Shown piece by piece: positions 47,714 through 57,548 of a stretch of 64,000 bases of DNA. Below the pieces are notes generated by a model. It searched no databases. It saw only the letters and a program-made list of their open reading frames with translations, and was not told the DNA's origin. Source of the stretch: Nevskia soli DSM 19509. Its GTDB lineage: Bacteria; Pseudomonadota; Gammaproteobacteria; Nevskiales; Nevskiaceae. The stretch covers positions 136,601 through 200,600 of the forward strand of contig NZ_JONR01000009.1 of NCBI RefSeq assembly GCF_000711955.1, written 5' to 3'. The position numbers were made by a program, and so were the translations under genes. Every line of letters starts with the position of its first letter. Position 1 is the first letter of the stretch.

Positions 47714-49537
47714 ATGCGCCGCGAAACCCACTTCACCATCTGGTACGCAGTCGCGGCCATCCTGGTCCTCCTCTTTATTCAGGATTTCCTGGCCAGCCAG
47801 AGCCACGTCAAGACGATTTCCTACAGTGAATTCCAGCAGGCACTTGCCAAGGGCGAGATCAAGGACGTGGAGGTCGCGCCCACCAGCATGGCGGGTTCGT
47901 ACAAGTCGCCGGCCGCGGGTACCCCATCCCACTTCCTGACGCAGCGTGTCGACCCCCAGGTAGCCGAGCAACTGAGCAAGGCCGGAGTCGATTTCTCCGG
48001 CGCGCCCGATCCAAGCTTGTTCGAGGCCATCCTGCGCTGGCTGCTGCCCACTGTCGGCTTCTTCCTGCTTTGGATGTTCCTGATGCCGCGCATGATGGGT
48101 GGACAAACAGGTCAGCTTATGGCCATCGGCAAGAGCAAGGCCAAGGTTTATGTTGAGACTGACACCAAGGTCTCGTTTGCCGACGTTGCCGGCGTGGACG
48201 AGGCGAAGGCCGAATTGCAGGAAGTCGTCAACTTCCTGAAGGAGCCGCAGCGCTACGGCCGCCTGGGCGCGCGCCTGCCCAAAGGCGTGTTGCTGGTCGG
48301 CCCTCCCGGCACCGGCAAGACGCTGCTGGCGCGCGCGGTCGCCGGCGAAGCCGGGGTGCCGTTCCTGTCGATCAACGGTTCCGAGTTCGTCGAAATGTTC
48401 GTGGGTGTCGGCGCCGCCCGCGTGCGCGACCTGTTCGAGGAAGCCCGGCAGAAGGCGCCAGCGATCATCTTCATCGACGAACTGGACGCACTGGGGCGCG
48501 CCCGCGGCCTCAATCCCATTGCGGGCGGTAACGACGAGAAGGAACAGACGCTCAACCAGCTCCTGTCGGAAATGGACGGCTTCGACCCGCGCCAAGGGCT
48601 GATCCTGCTGGCTGCCACCAACCGCCCGGAAATCCTCGATCCGGCCCTACTGCGCGCCGGGCGCTTCGACCGCCAGGTGCTGGTGGACCGGCCGGACCGG
48701 GTCGGACGCCTGCAAATCCTCCAGGTCCATGCGCACAAGATACAGCTCGCGCCGGACCTGCAGCTCGAACAGGTCGCCGCCCTTACACCTGGCTTCAGCG
48801 GCGCCGACCTCGCCAACCTGGTCAACGAAGCTGCGCTGCTCGCCACCCGGCGCGGCGCGGAGTCCGTGACGCTCAATGACTTCACCCAGGCGGTCGAGCG
48901 TATCGTCGCCGGCCTGGAGAAGAAGAACCGGCTGCTCAACCCCGACGAGCGCCGGGTGGTGGCCTACCACGAACTCGGCCACGCCTTCGTGGCCCTGTCG
49001 CTCAAGGGCACCGACGCCGTCCACAAGGTTTCCATCATTCCCCGCGGCATCGGCGCCCTCGGCTACACCATCCAGAGGCCGACCGAAGATCGCTTCCTGA
49101 TGAACACCGAGGAGCTCGAAAACCGCATGGCGGTGCTGCTGGGCGGGCGCGCCGCCGAGCACGGCATCATCGGCCAGATTTCCACCGGCGCCGCCGACGA
49201 TCTGGCCAAGGCGACCGACATCGCGCGCAGCATGGTCACGCGCTTCGGCATGGTGGCGGAACTGGGCCAGGTCGCCTACGAGCACGAGTCGAAGAGCTTT
49301 CTGAACGCCCCTGTACCTTTCGGCGCAGAGCGTAGTTACAGCGAGGGCACGGCGCAGAAGATCGACAATGCCATCCGGGGGCTGGTGGACCGGGCGTTCG
49401 AGAAATCTCTGGCCATCATTCATGCCAAGCACGCTGCGCTCGACAAGGCTGCAATGCGCCTGCTCGAAAAGGAAACCCTGCTCGAAGCCGAGATCAAGGA
49501 ACTGGCCGGAACGGAGCCTCCGCTGGCCGGCTCATGA
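47714..49537 (+). CDS. ftsH: ATP-dependent zinc metalloprotease FtsH (stress-island paralogue)
   Basis: A 607-residue membrane-anchored AAA+ protease. Two membrane segments flank a periplasmic loop (about 10-27 and 110-128). Walker A GPPGTGKT lies near 195-202, the second-region-of-homology segment ATNRPEILDPALLRAGRFDR follows at the usual distance, and the zinc site is HELGH (about 419-423). The C-terminus has the usual LLEKETL helix. The sequence departs from housekeeping FtsH around GGRAAEHGIIGQ, as stress-island copies do. It degrades membrane and regulatory proteins. Confidence 0.93.
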   Translation: MRRETHFTIWYAVAAILVLLFIQDFLASQSHVKTISYSEFQQALAKGEIKDVEVAPTSMAGSYKSPAAGTPSHFLTQRVDPQVAEQLSKAGVDFSGAPDPSLFEAILRWLLPTVGFFLLWMFLMPRMMGGQTGQLMAIGKSKAKVYVETDTKVSFADVAGVDEAKAELQEVVNFLKEPQRYGRLGARLPKGVLLVGPPGTGKTLLARAVAGEAGVPFLSINGSEFVEMFVGVGAARVRDLFEEARQKAPAIIFIDELDALGRARGLNPIAGGNDEKEQTLNQLLSEMDGFDPRQGLILLAATNRPEILDPALLRAGRFDRQVLVDRPDRVGRLQILQVHAHKIQLAPDLQLEQVAALTPGFSGADLANLVNEAALLATRRGAESVTLNDFTQAVERIVAGLEKKNRLLNPDERRVVAYHELGHAFVALSLKGTDAVHKVSIIPRGIGALGYTIQRPTEDRFLMNTEELENRMAVLLGGRAAEHGIIGQISTGAADDLAKATDIARSMVTRFGMVAELGQVAYEHESKSFLNAPVPFGAERSYSEGTAQKIDNAIRGLVDRAFEKSLAIIHAKHAALDKAAMRLLEKETLLEAEIKELAGTEPPLAGS

Positions 49538-49600
49538 CCAGATCTTCATGCGAGCCTTGCTGGAGCTGGTGCGCAGGCACATGAGCACCCGGCTGCGTTG
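49531..49600 (+). pseudogene. Fragment of a SprT-like metallopeptidase gene
   Basis: Just as ftsH ends, another frame reads HDQIFMRALLELVRRHM, closely matching the C-terminal helix HDLIFMRALLVLVRKRM of the intact metallopeptidase gene at 41.1 kb. The DNA match is about 60 bases. Only this tail remains, joined to the end of ftsH. Confidence 0.7.
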
Positions 49601-49968
49601 CGGTTATGGGTCGAGAAGAGCAGGAAACTCGTTGGGTATGGGCACGTGCGCCGGATCCGGAAGGAGCGGCGGGCGCATCTGGACCGAGGCCAACGGCCGC
49701 CGCAGGGGTGAAGTGCACTCGTTGTGTTCCCGCGAACGGTCTGAGTCGACAGAATCCGCCCCGGTACGGCGGTCGCGAAAAGGCGACTTACGACTTAAAG
49801 CAGGTTGACCGCCGACATATATGCGGAGTTCACCGCCGGCCGCAGACTGCGACGCTCATTGACATGGATCAAAGGCCGCCGGGCACCGCGCAGATATGCT
49901 TTGCACAGGCTTGCCGTATTGTTGCAAACCCGCCTCCCAAGCGTCCTCCTTGATCCAACTTATCGACG
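49601..49968. other. Leader of the second exporter operon
   Basis: No gene recognised. It contains the operator at 49859-49872 before the outer-membrane channel gene. Confidence 0.4.
49859..49872 (+). promoter_or_regulatory. FNR/Anr-type operator, one mismatch
   Basis: TTGACATGGATCAA, centred about 104 bases before the outer-membrane channel gene of the second exporter operon; the same distance is seen at the first exporter operon. Confidence 0.65.
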
Positions 49969-51255
49969 ATGACCCGCGACCTGCTTCGTGCCCTCCTGCT
50001 GCTCGCCGTGCCGAGCGTCGCCGCCAACGCCGGCGCAGAGACGTTGAACGACGCCTTTGACGCCGCACTGCGCACCGACCATCGCTTGGGCGCCGAGCAC
50101 CAGCGCACCGCCGCCGCACAGGAGCGCCTCGCCGCAGCGCAAGGGCTAAGCCTGCCCAGCATCAATGCCCAGGGTGGCTACTTCCACCTCGATCAGCCAC
50201 CCGCCGCCATCTTGCAGGTGCCTCCGCTCGGGACACTCGAGATGCCGCTGATCCAGCAGGACGTGCGCGCCTACCAGCTCACTGCGAGCCTGCCGCTGTT
50301 CACCGGCGGCCGCATCACGGGTGCGGTGCACGCAGCAGCAGCAGCAGCCGACGCCGCCGCCCAGTCCGAGACCGCCACGCGCGAAGACCTCAAGCTCAAC
50401 GTCGCCGGCGCCTACGTTGACGTGCTGCGCGCGCGCCGCGCGCTAAGCCTTGCCGAGACCAGTGTCGGCACCCTGCAGGCCCACGCGCAGGACGTCGACG
50501 CGCTCTACGCCAAGGGTCTGGTGGCGCGCAATGATGGCCTAGCCGCCCATGTCGCCCTAGCCAATGCCCAGCAGGATCGCTTGCGGGCCGCCAACGCCGT
50601 TGACCTGGCGCAGTCCAACTACAACCGCGCCCTCGGCCGACCATTCGACAGCGCCGTCGCCATCGACGAAATCATCCCTGGCGGCGAAACCGCACCGCTG
50701 GAGCAACTCACCACCGAAGCCCTGGCCACGCGTAGCGAACTGCGCGCACTGCAGCAACAGGACCACGCGCTACGCCAGCAGGCCGTCAGCGCGCGCGGCG
50801 AGCAATGGCCGCAGGTCGCCCTGTCCGGTGGCCGGTACTATGTCGAGGACCGCAACCTGGCCAACGACGGCTTCTGGGCCATCGGCATCGGCGTGTCCTG
50901 GTCGCTGTTTGACGGCGGCATCGCCCGGCGCAAGGCGCGCGCACTCGACGATGAGGCCGCCGCCGCCGCCGATACCCGCCAGGATGCCGAATCGCTGATC
51001 CGCCTGCAGGTGCGCCAGTGCTGGCTCGACATCGGCGAGACTCGCCAGCGCATCGATGTCGCCACCGCCGCGCTCGACCAAGCTGAGGAAAACCTGCGCG
51101 TGGCGCGTGACCGCTACGACTCCGGCGTGGGCACCAACACCGAAGTGCTCGACGCCGAAGCCCTGCGCCGCAAGAGCGAAACCAACCACATCGACGCCAT
51201 CTACGACAACGTGCTGGCGCAGCTGCGCCTGCGCCGCGCCATCGGCACCCTCTGA
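49969..51255 (+). CDS. TolC-family outer-membrane channel protein
   Basis: A 428-residue outer-membrane factor with a signal peptide cut near ANAGAE and two OEP repeats (about 25-215 and 235-425) of helices and strands, including ASLPLFTGGRI and VSWSLFDGGIARRKA. Unlike the first operon's channel it has no lipobox. It is the first gene of a five-gene exporter operon with an FNR-type operator upstream. Confidence 0.92.
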   Translation: MTRDLLRALLLLAVPSVAANAGAETLNDAFDAALRTDHRLGAEHQRTAAAQERLAAAQGLSLPSINAQGGYFHLDQPPAAILQVPPLGTLEMPLIQQDVRAYQLTASLPLFTGGRITGAVHAAAAAADAAAQSETATREDLKLNVAGAYVDVLRARRALSLAETSVGTLQAHAQDVDALYAKGLVARNDGLAAHVALANAQQDRLRAANAVDLAQSNYNRALGRPFDSAVAIDEIIPGGETAPLEQLTTEALATRSELRALQQQDHALRQQAVSARGEQWPQVALSGGRYYVEDRNLANDGFWAIGIGVSWSLFDGGIARRKARALDDEAAAAADTRQDAESLIRLQVRQCWLDIGETRQRIDVATAALDQAEENLRVARDRYDSGVGTNTEVLDAEALRRKSETNHIDAIYDNVLAQLRLRRAIGTL

Positions 51256-51272
51256 GAAACCACGCCCGCAAC

Positions 51273-52391
51273 ATGGATTGGAAAAAGCCCACCCGCAAAC
51301 AGCTCGCGCTGGCCGCCGCCGCGGTACTGCTGCTCGCCGCCGGCGCCTTCGCCTGGCAACGCCTGTTCGGCGCCGCTGCCATGCCAGAAGGCCTGCTTCT
51401 GGCCAACGGCCGCATCGAGGGCGATCATGTCGCCATCGCCGGCAAGCTCGCTGGCCGCATCGCCGAACTGACGGTGCGCGAAGGCGACCAAGTCGCCGCC
51501 GGCCAGGTGCTGGCACGGCTCGACGACGAGCAGGTCAGCGCCCGCCTCGGCCAGGCCCGTGCCGCGGTGGAGGCGGCCAGTGCCCGGCACCACGCCGCCG
51601 ACACTGCGCTGCAGCTGCTGCGCCGGCAGGTGCCGCTGCAGATCGCCAGCGCCGACGCCACGCTCGACCAGGCCAGGGCCACTCAGCACAAGGCCGAGGC
51701 CGCGCAGACGCAGGCCGAGCGCGACGCCACGCGCATGCAGGAGCTGGCCGAGCACGGCACGGTGCCACGGCAGCGCGCCGAACTGGCGCAGCTCGCCGCC
51801 ACCAGCGCCGCCGCCGACGCCACCGCCAGCCGCTCCGGCGTAGCCCGCGCGCGCCAGGGCGCGAGCGAAGCGCGGCTCGGCACCGAGCAGGTGCGCGCGC
51901 GCCAAGCCGAGCTGGACACCGCCGCCGCCGAGGTGCAGCGGGCCCAGGCCACGCTGCAGGAAGTGCAGAGCGTCTACGACGACCTCACCATCCGTGCGCC
52001 GCAGCCCGGCGTGATTGTCACCCGCATCCGCGACGCCGGTGAAGTCGTCGCTGCCGGCGCGCCGCTGTTCGACTTGGTGGACCTCGACCGCCTCTACCTC
52101 AAGGTCTACGTGCCGGAAACACAGATCGGCAAGATCCGCCGCGGCCTGCCCGCACGCGTCTACACCGACGCCTTCCCCGCGGAAGACTTCGCTGCCAGCG
52201 TGCGCTACATCGCCTCGCAGGCCGAGTTCACTCCAAAGGAAGTGCAGACCATCGACGAGCGCGTCAAGCTCACCTACGCCGTCAAGCTGTACTTCGAACA
52301 GAACCCGCAGCACCGTCTCACCCCCGGCCTGCCAGCCGACGCAGTGATCCGCTGGAACGACCAGGTGCCGTGGCAGCGCCCGCGCTGGTAA
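51273..52391 (+). CDS. HlyD-family periplasmic adaptor (YbhG/YhiI-like)
   Basis: A 372-residue membrane-fusion protein with one N-terminal membrane anchor (about 10-28), a lipoyl half-motif (GRIEGDHVAIAGKLAGRI), a long coiled coil (about 78-225) of Ala, Gln and Glu-rich helices, and the barrel half. It follows the channel gene after 17 bases. The ABC gene starts inside its last 22 bases, so translation is coupled. It is a paralogue of the adaptor in the first operon. Confidence 0.93.
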   Translation: MDWKKPTRKQLALAAAAVLLLAAGAFAWQRLFGAAAMPEGLLLANGRIEGDHVAIAGKLAGRIAELTVREGDQVAAGQVLARLDDEQVSARLGQARAAVEAASARHHAADTALQLLRRQVPLQIASADATLDQARATQHKAEAAQTQAERDATRMQELAEHGTVPRQRAELAQLAATSAAADATASRSGVARARQGASEARLGTEQVRARQAELDTAAAEVQRAQATLQEVQSVYDDLTIRAPQPGVIVTRIRDAGEVVAAGAPLFDLVDLDRLYLKVYVPETQIGKIRRGLPARVYTDAFPAEDFAASVRYIASQAEFTPKEVQTIDERVKLTYAVKLYFEQNPQHRLTPGLPADAVIRWNDQVPWQRPRW

Positions 52392-54376
52392 GCGGGCCGG
52401 CGGCAGGCAACCCCGCCACGGTGGTGCGGGCGCGCGGCTTCGGCAAGCGCTACCGCGGCCGCAACGCCGTCGAAGGCCTGGACCTGGAGATCCACGCCGG
52501 CGAGCTGTTCGGCCTGATCGGCCCGGACGGCGCCGGCAAGAGCAGCCTGATCAAGTCCATCGCCGGCGTGTTGCGCTTCGAAGCCGGCAGCCTGGAAGTG
52601 TTCGGCGTGCCGCTGCTCAGCGACGACGCCTGCGAGCGCATCAAGGACCGCATCGGCTTCATGCCGCAAGGCCTGGGACAAAACCTTTATCCCGAGCTGA
52701 CGGTGGAGGAAAACATCGACTTCTTCGCCCGCCTGCGCCTAGTGCCACACAGCGCGCTGGCGCAGCGCAAGGCCGAGCTGCTTGCCATCACCCGCCTGGC
52801 CCCCTTCACCGGCCGCGCCATGAAGCACCTGTCCGGCGGCATGAAGCAGAAGCTCGGCCTGGTCTGCACCCTGATCCACGAGCCGCGCCTGGTGATCCTC
52901 GACGAGCCCACCACCGGCGTGGATCCGGTGTCGCGCCGGGACTTCTGGCTGATCCTCGGCCGCCTGCTGCGCGAGCGCAACATCAGCGCGCTGGTCTCCA
53001 CCGCCTACATGGACGAGGCCAGCAGCTTCCACCGCGTCGGGCTGATGTTCGGTGGCCGCCTGCTCGCCGCCGGCCAGCCCGGCGAGATCCGCGCGCTGGC
53101 CCAGGGAGCCCTGGTCAGCGTCGAAGCCGGCGCCGAAGTCGGGCAGCAGGCCGCCGCGCTGGCGCAGCTGCGCGCGCGCTTCGCCCAGGTGGACGCGTTA
53201 GGCAGCGCCATCCGCGTGTTTGTCGACCAGGGCGACGACATCCAGGCCGCCGACATGGTGCGCCAGGCCCTGCCTGCGCTGCCGCCGCAAGCGGTGGCCG
53301 CGGTCGAACCGGAACTGGAAGACATCTTCGTCGCCCTGCTGCGCCAGCGCGGCCTGGCGCGGCCGGCGCAGGACCGTACGTCACCCCCGCCGGCGCGCCG
53401 GCAGGACGCCGACGCTCCCGCCATCGAAGCGCACGAGCTGACCCGCGACTTCGGCGCCTTCCGCGCCGCCGACCGCGTCAGCTTCAACGTGCGCGGCGGC
53501 CAAGTGTTCGGCCTGCTCGGCGCCAACGGCGCCGGCAAGAGCACGGTCATCAAGATGCTCACCGGCATCCTGCAACCCTCCGCTGGCAGCGGCCGCGTCG
53601 CCGGCGCCGACATGCGCAGCGCCGGCTTCGCCATCAAGGAACGCATCGGCTACATGTCGCAAGCCTTCTCGCTTTACCTGGATCTCACCGTCGAGGAGAA
53701 CGTGCGTCTCTACGGCGGCATCTACGGCCTGGACCGCGCCGCCATCCGCAGCCGCCTGCAATGGATCAGCGAAGTGGCCGAGCTCAAGGGCTATGAGCGC
53801 GAGCGCGCCGCGCGCCTGCCGATGGGACTGCGACAGCGTCTGGCGTTGGGCTGTGCGCTGGTGCACCAGCCGCGCGTGCTGTTCCTCGACGAGCCCACCT
53901 CCGGTGTCGACCCGATCGGCCGCCGTGCCTTCTGGGACATGCTGTTCCATCTGTCCCGCTTCGACGGCGTGGCCATTCTCGTCACCACCCACTACATGTC
54001 CGAAGCAGAGCACTGCGACCGGCTGGCGCTGATGTACGCCGGCCGCGTCGTCGCCGAGGACAGCCCCTCCGGCATGAAGAACGCGCTGGAGCGCGACTGC
54101 GGCATGTTGCTGGAAATCAACGCACCCGAGCCGCAGGCAGCGCTGCTGGCGCTGCAGCGGAACGGCTTTGCCGCGGCCGCACTGTTCGGCAACCGCATCC
54201 GCATCCAGTCACGGCAGGCCGAGGCGGACAGCGCGCGCCTGCCCGAACTGCTGCGCCAGGCCGGCCAGCCCGGCGTCACCGTGGTGCGCCGAGCCCCGAG
54301 CATGGAAGACGTGTTCGTGCAGCGCGTCACTGCCCTGGAAGCAGCCGAGCTCAACGCGCGCAAAACCGCCCGATGA
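52370..54376 (+). CDS. Double ABC ATPase subunit (YbhF-like)
   Basis: A 668-residue protein with two ABC domains in one chain: Walker A GPDGAGKS near 51-58, signature LSGGMKQKL and VILDEPTTGVDP; then GANGAGKS near 383-390, with a degenerate second signature LPMGLRQRL, and LFLDEPTSGVDP. It ends after the second domain, so unlike RbbA in the first operon there is no fused permease. The GTG start overlaps the adaptor gene by 22 bases. Next come two permease genes. Confidence 0.92.
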   Translation: MAAPALVSGPAAGNPATVVRARGFGKRYRGRNAVEGLDLEIHAGELFGLIGPDGAGKSSLIKSIAGVLRFEAGSLEVFGVPLLSDDACERIKDRIGFMPQGLGQNLYPELTVEENIDFFARLRLVPHSALAQRKAELLAITRLAPFTGRAMKHLSGGMKQKLGLVCTLIHEPRLVILDEPTTGVDPVSRRDFWLILGRLLRERNISALVSTAYMDEASSFHRVGLMFGGRLLAAGQPGEIRALAQGALVSVEAGAEVGQQAAALAQLRARFAQVDALGSAIRVFVDQGDDIQAADMVRQALPALPPQAVAAVEPELEDIFVALLRQRGLARPAQDRTSPPPARRQDADAPAIEAHELTRDFGAFRAADRVSFNVRGGQVFGLLGANGAGKSTVIKMLTGILQPSAGSGRVAGADMRSAGFAIKERIGYMSQAFSLYLDLTVEENVRLYGGIYGLDRAAIRSRLQWISEVAELKGYERERAARLPMGLRQRLALGCALVHQPRVLFLDEPTSGVDPIGRRAFWDMLFHLSRFDGVAILVTTHYMSEAEHCDRLALMYAGRVVAEDSPSGMKNALERDCGMLLEINAPEPQAALLALQRNGFAAAALFGNRIRIQSRQAEADSARLPELLRQAGQPGVTVVRRAPSMEDVFVQRVTALEAAELNARKTAR

Positions 54377-55527
54377 ACATTACCCGCATCAATGCCGTGG
54401 CCTACAAAGAGTGGCGCGAGATCGTGCGCGATCGCCTGTTCTTCACGCTGGCCTTCGTCGTGCCCGCCGCGTTGACGCTGCTGTTCGGCTACGGCCTGTC
54501 GCTCGACGTCGAGCACATCCCGTTGGCCATCATCGACTACGACCACAGCGCCCTGTCGCGCGAGTATGCCCACCGCTTCAGCGACTCGCGCTACTTCGAC
54601 CTCAAGGGCTACGCCGCCTCCGAGCGCGAGGCCGGCGCGCTGCTCACCGCCGGCACGGTGCGCGCCGTGCTGCTGATCCCCGAGCACTTCGGCCAGCGCC
54701 TGCAGTCCGGCCGCGCCGCCGAGGTGCAGACCCTGATCGACGGTACCTTCCCGTTCCGCGCGCAAACCGCCAAGGGCTACGTTACCGCCATCAACGCCGC
54801 CTTCAGCCTCGGCGTGCTGGCCGATTACCTGGCGCAGGCGCGCGGCCTGTCGCCGGCCGACGCGCAGCGCGCGCTGCAGACGCTGCGTGTGGAGGTGCGC
54901 TACCTCTACAACCAGAGCGTCAAGAGCGTCTGGTCGATCGCCCCCAAGCTGCTGATGGCGATCATGATGATGTCGCCGCCGTTCCTCACCGCGCTGGGCA
55001 TCGTGCGCGAGAAGGAGAGCGGCTCGATCTTCAACATCTACGCTTCCACCGTCAGCCGCGGCGAATTCCTCATCGGCAAGCTGCTGCCCTACCTGGCGAT
55101 CTCCAGCCTCAACGTGCTGGTGCTATGGGCGCTGGCCTGCTTCCTGTTCGGGGCACCGTTCAAGGGCGACCCGCTGTTCTTCTTCGCCGCCGCCGTGCTC
55201 TACGTCGGCTGCACCACCGGCATCGGCCTGTTGGTGTCCGCCGCGGTGCGCACCCAGGTCGCTGCCATGATGGGCACCATGATCCTCACCGTGGTGCCGG
55301 CGGTGCTGTACTCCGGCATCCTCATTCCCATCCCCTCGCTGTCGGCCGCCGCCAGCGTCATCGCCCACCTGTTGCCCGGCATGTACTTCGCCGACATCGT
55401 CACCGGCAGCTTCCTCAAGGGCGTGGGTCTAGCCGAGCTGTGGCCGCAGGTGCTGGCTCTGGCCACCTACGCCGCGGCGCTGTATGTCGCCGGCTATCTG
55501 CTGTTCCGCAAGCGCACCGCCTCATGA
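54373..55527 (+). CDS. ABC-2 type permease (YbhS-like)
   Basis: A 384-residue permease, one N-terminal and five C-terminal membrane segments around a periplasmic domain. TALGIVREKESGSIFNIYAS is the ABC2_membrane signature. It matches the C-terminal permease part of RbbA in the first operon (as in SRGEFLIGKLLPYLAI). Its start overlaps the ATPase stop by four bases. Confidence 0.92.
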   Translation: MNITRINAVAYKEWREIVRDRLFFTLAFVVPAALTLLFGYGLSLDVEHIPLAIIDYDHSALSREYAHRFSDSRYFDLKGYAASEREAGALLTAGTVRAVLLIPEHFGQRLQSGRAAEVQTLIDGTFPFRAQTAKGYVTAINAAFSLGVLADYLAQARGLSPADAQRALQTLRVEVRYLYNQSVKSVWSIAPKLLMAIMMMSPPFLTALGIVREKESGSIFNIYASTVSRGEFLIGKLLPYLAISSLNVLVLWALACFLFGAPFKGDPLFFFAAAVLYVGCTTGIGLLVSAAVRTQVAAMMGTMILTVVPAVLYSGILIPIPSLSAAASVIAHLLPGMYFADIVTGSFLKGVGLAELWPQVLALATYAAALYVAGYLLFRKRTAS

Positions 55528-56690
55528 AAGAGCCCTTCAGCGGACAGGACTGGCGCCTGTGGCTGCGCCGCGTCGGGGCCATGACGCGCAAGGAGCTGCT
55601 GCAACTGCTGCGTGATCCGGTGCTGCTGTTCGTCATCCTCTACGGCTTTACCGCCGACGTTTACAATGCCGGATCCGGCGTCACCCTGCAGCTGCAGCAC
55701 GCCGCCTTCGCCGTGCACGACCTCGACCGCAGCGCCGCCTCGCGCGAACTGGCCGGGCGCCTGCTGCCCCCGGAGTTCAAGCCGATCGGCGCCATTACCG
55801 ACGCGCGCCAAGGCGAGCGTCTGCTAGATAGCGGCCAGGCGCTGATGGTGCTGTCCATCCCGCCGCAGTTCGGGCGAGACCTCGCCGCTGGCGCGCCCAC
55901 CGCGGTGCAGGTACAGATCGACGCCACCAACACCGCGCTCGGCTTCCTCGCCTACAGCTATACCACGCAGATCTTCGGCCAGTATGCCATCGAAGCCGGC
56001 CTGCGCAATCAGGGTCTATCCCCCACCGCACTCGACAGCCTGGCGCGCGTCGACAACCGCCAGCGCGTCTGGTTCAATCCAAACCAGGACGATGGCTGGT
56101 TCATGTCCATCTCCGAACTGCTCAACGTCATCACCGCCTTCGCCATCCTGCTACCCGCCGCCTTCATGGTGCGCGAGAAGGAACGCGGCACCATCGAGCA
56201 GCTGCTGGTATCGCCGCTGACGCCGTTCCAGGTGATGGCGCCCAAGGTGCTGGCCATGACCCTGGTGATCCACATCGGCATCCTGATCTGTCTATTCGGC
56301 ATCCTCGAGCCGGTGTTCCACGTGCCGATCAAGGGTAGCCTGACGCTGTTCGCGCTGGTCACCACACTCTACGTGGTCAACCTCTCCGGCTTGGGCTTGT
56401 TCATTGCCACCGTCACCCGCAATCTGGCGCAGGCTGCCATGATGGGCATCCTGGTGCTGGCGCCGATGATGTTCCTCTCCGGCATCTGGACCCCGCCCGA
56501 GGCCATGCCCATCGTGGCCCGCGCCCTGATGTACATCTCGCCGCTGTACTACTACATGAACGCCAGTTACGGCATCCTGCTCAAAGGCGCCGGCCTGCGC
56601 ACCATCGCCCCGTCCATCCTCGGCATCCTGCTGCTCGGCGGCGCCGTCTGCGGCTTCGGCCTATGGCGCTTCCGCCGTCAGTTCGACTGA
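55524..56690 (+). CDS. ABC-2 type permease (YbhR/YhhJ-like)
   Basis: A 388-residue permease similar to YhhJ of the first operon, with the same layout and the signature VREKERGTIEQLLVSPLTP. The start overlaps the preceding permease by four bases. The two permeases probably form a heterodimer. The frame is open further upstream, but that is a shadow of the preceding gene. Confidence 0.92.
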   Translation: MKEPFSGQDWRLWLRRVGAMTRKELLQLLRDPVLLFVILYGFTADVYNAGSGVTLQLQHAAFAVHDLDRSAASRELAGRLLPPEFKPIGAITDARQGERLLDSGQALMVLSIPPQFGRDLAAGAPTAVQVQIDATNTALGFLAYSYTTQIFGQYAIEAGLRNQGLSPTALDSLARVDNRQRVWFNPNQDDGWFMSISELLNVITAFAILLPAAFMVREKERGTIEQLLVSPLTPFQVMAPKVLAMTLVIHIGILICLFGILEPVFHVPIKGSLTLFALVTTLYVVNLSGLGLFIATVTRNLAQAAMMGILVLAPMMFLSGIWTPPEAMPIVARALMYISPLYYYMNASYGILLKGAGLRTIAPSILGILLLGGAVCGFGLWRFRRQFD

Positions 56691-56748
56691 ATGCGCTGCG
56701 GTGGACGCTGCCTTACCCGGCGCCCGCGCCCAGCTGGCGCCGCCGATA

Positions 56749-56762
56749 TTGATATAGATCAA
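56749..56762 (+). promoter_or_regulatory. FNR/Anr-type operator, perfect
   Basis: TTGATATAGATCAA, centred about 95 bases before the second cytochrome c gene. Confidence 0.75.
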
Positions 56763-56849
56763 TACCTGATTATGGCGATATGACTACGCTTGAGAAACGC
56801 ATTCGTTTCGATCGACCGTCACAGCAATCCAGGAAGAGACCCGGAAACC

Positions 56850-57197
56850 ATGAACATCCACCGCACCCTGCTGCTAGCCGCGCCGTTGGCCTTCTGCTTC
56901 GCCCCTGTCCAGGCCGCAGACCCCGCCGAAGACTTGGCGCGTGCCAAGCACTGTTACACCTGCCATCACGCTACCGACGCCGGCGTAGCCCCATCATTCC
57001 GCCAGATCGCGCGCCGTTACAAGGGCATGGATAACGCCGACCTGGTGCTGACGCGCGAGATCATGGACGGCAGTGCCGACCACTGGATGTTCAATAAACA
57101 TTGGGGCAGCGCCGACATGCCACCCTCAACGCTGCGTGAGCCAGTCAACGAAGCCGAATCCAAGCAACTCGTCACTTGGATTCTGAAACAGCACTGA
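56850..57197 (+). CDS. Monohaem c-type cytochrome (c551-like)
   Basis: A 115-residue exported cytochrome. The signal peptide ends near VQAADP; CYTCH (Cys35, Cys38, His39) binds haem and ADMPPSTLREPV gives the Met ligand and the pattern of cytochrome c551/c8 type proteins. It probably shuttles electrons in the periplasm. An FNR-type site upstream suits low-oxygen expression. A MITE-like element begins 80 bases after the stop. Confidence 0.9.
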   Translation: MNIHRTLLLAAPLAFCFAPVQAADPAEDLARAKHCYTCHHATDAGVAPSFRQIARRYKGMDNADLVLTREIMDGSADHWMFNKHWGSADMPPSTLREPVNEAESKQLVTWILKQH

Positions 57198-57276
57198 GCC
57201 CAGATCTGTCGCTCCTCACGACACGCGCGTTCCCGGCGCGTTCCTGGTTTGACTGCAGCCAACGGCATTTCTGTAG

Positions 57277-57548
57277 CTAGGGCCTGTTAACGCTAATTTG
57301 ATCGCTGCGACGGCCTCTGGAGGCGTCCAGCGCAAGGAGAGAGGAGCGTGATGTACTGGAAGTACATGAGCGACGAACGACGCCGCGATGGGCGCCTCCA
57401 GAGGCCGTCCCGAAGGGTTGCGCCCAAAATCGAGCCATGCGGCGTTATCGCCCTTGGCCATGGATTCACCATGGCCAGCGGGCTCCGCCTTGCCTGGCTC
57501 GATTTTGGACTGCAACGCAGCGATCAAATTAGCGTTAACAGGCCCTAG
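57277..57548. mobile_element. MITE-like element, copy 2 (272 bp, 33-bp perfect terminal inverted repeats)
   Basis: Ends are perfect 33-bp inverted repeats (CTAGGGCCTGTTAACG... and complement). Internal features match copy 1 in the reverse order: an inner inverted repeat CCAAAATCGAGCCA (57424-57437 with 57495-57508) and a CCATGG-centred 9-bp hairpin (57455-57477). Copy 1 has CGCGTCA where this has CGAGCCA and the opposite arm changes with it. No transposase is encoded. Confidence 0.85.

Noticed and set aside
54168..56690. 840-codon frame containing the second permease
   Set aside because: The first part is a low-complexity Arg/Ala-rich shadow of the preceding genes; the permease starts at 55524.
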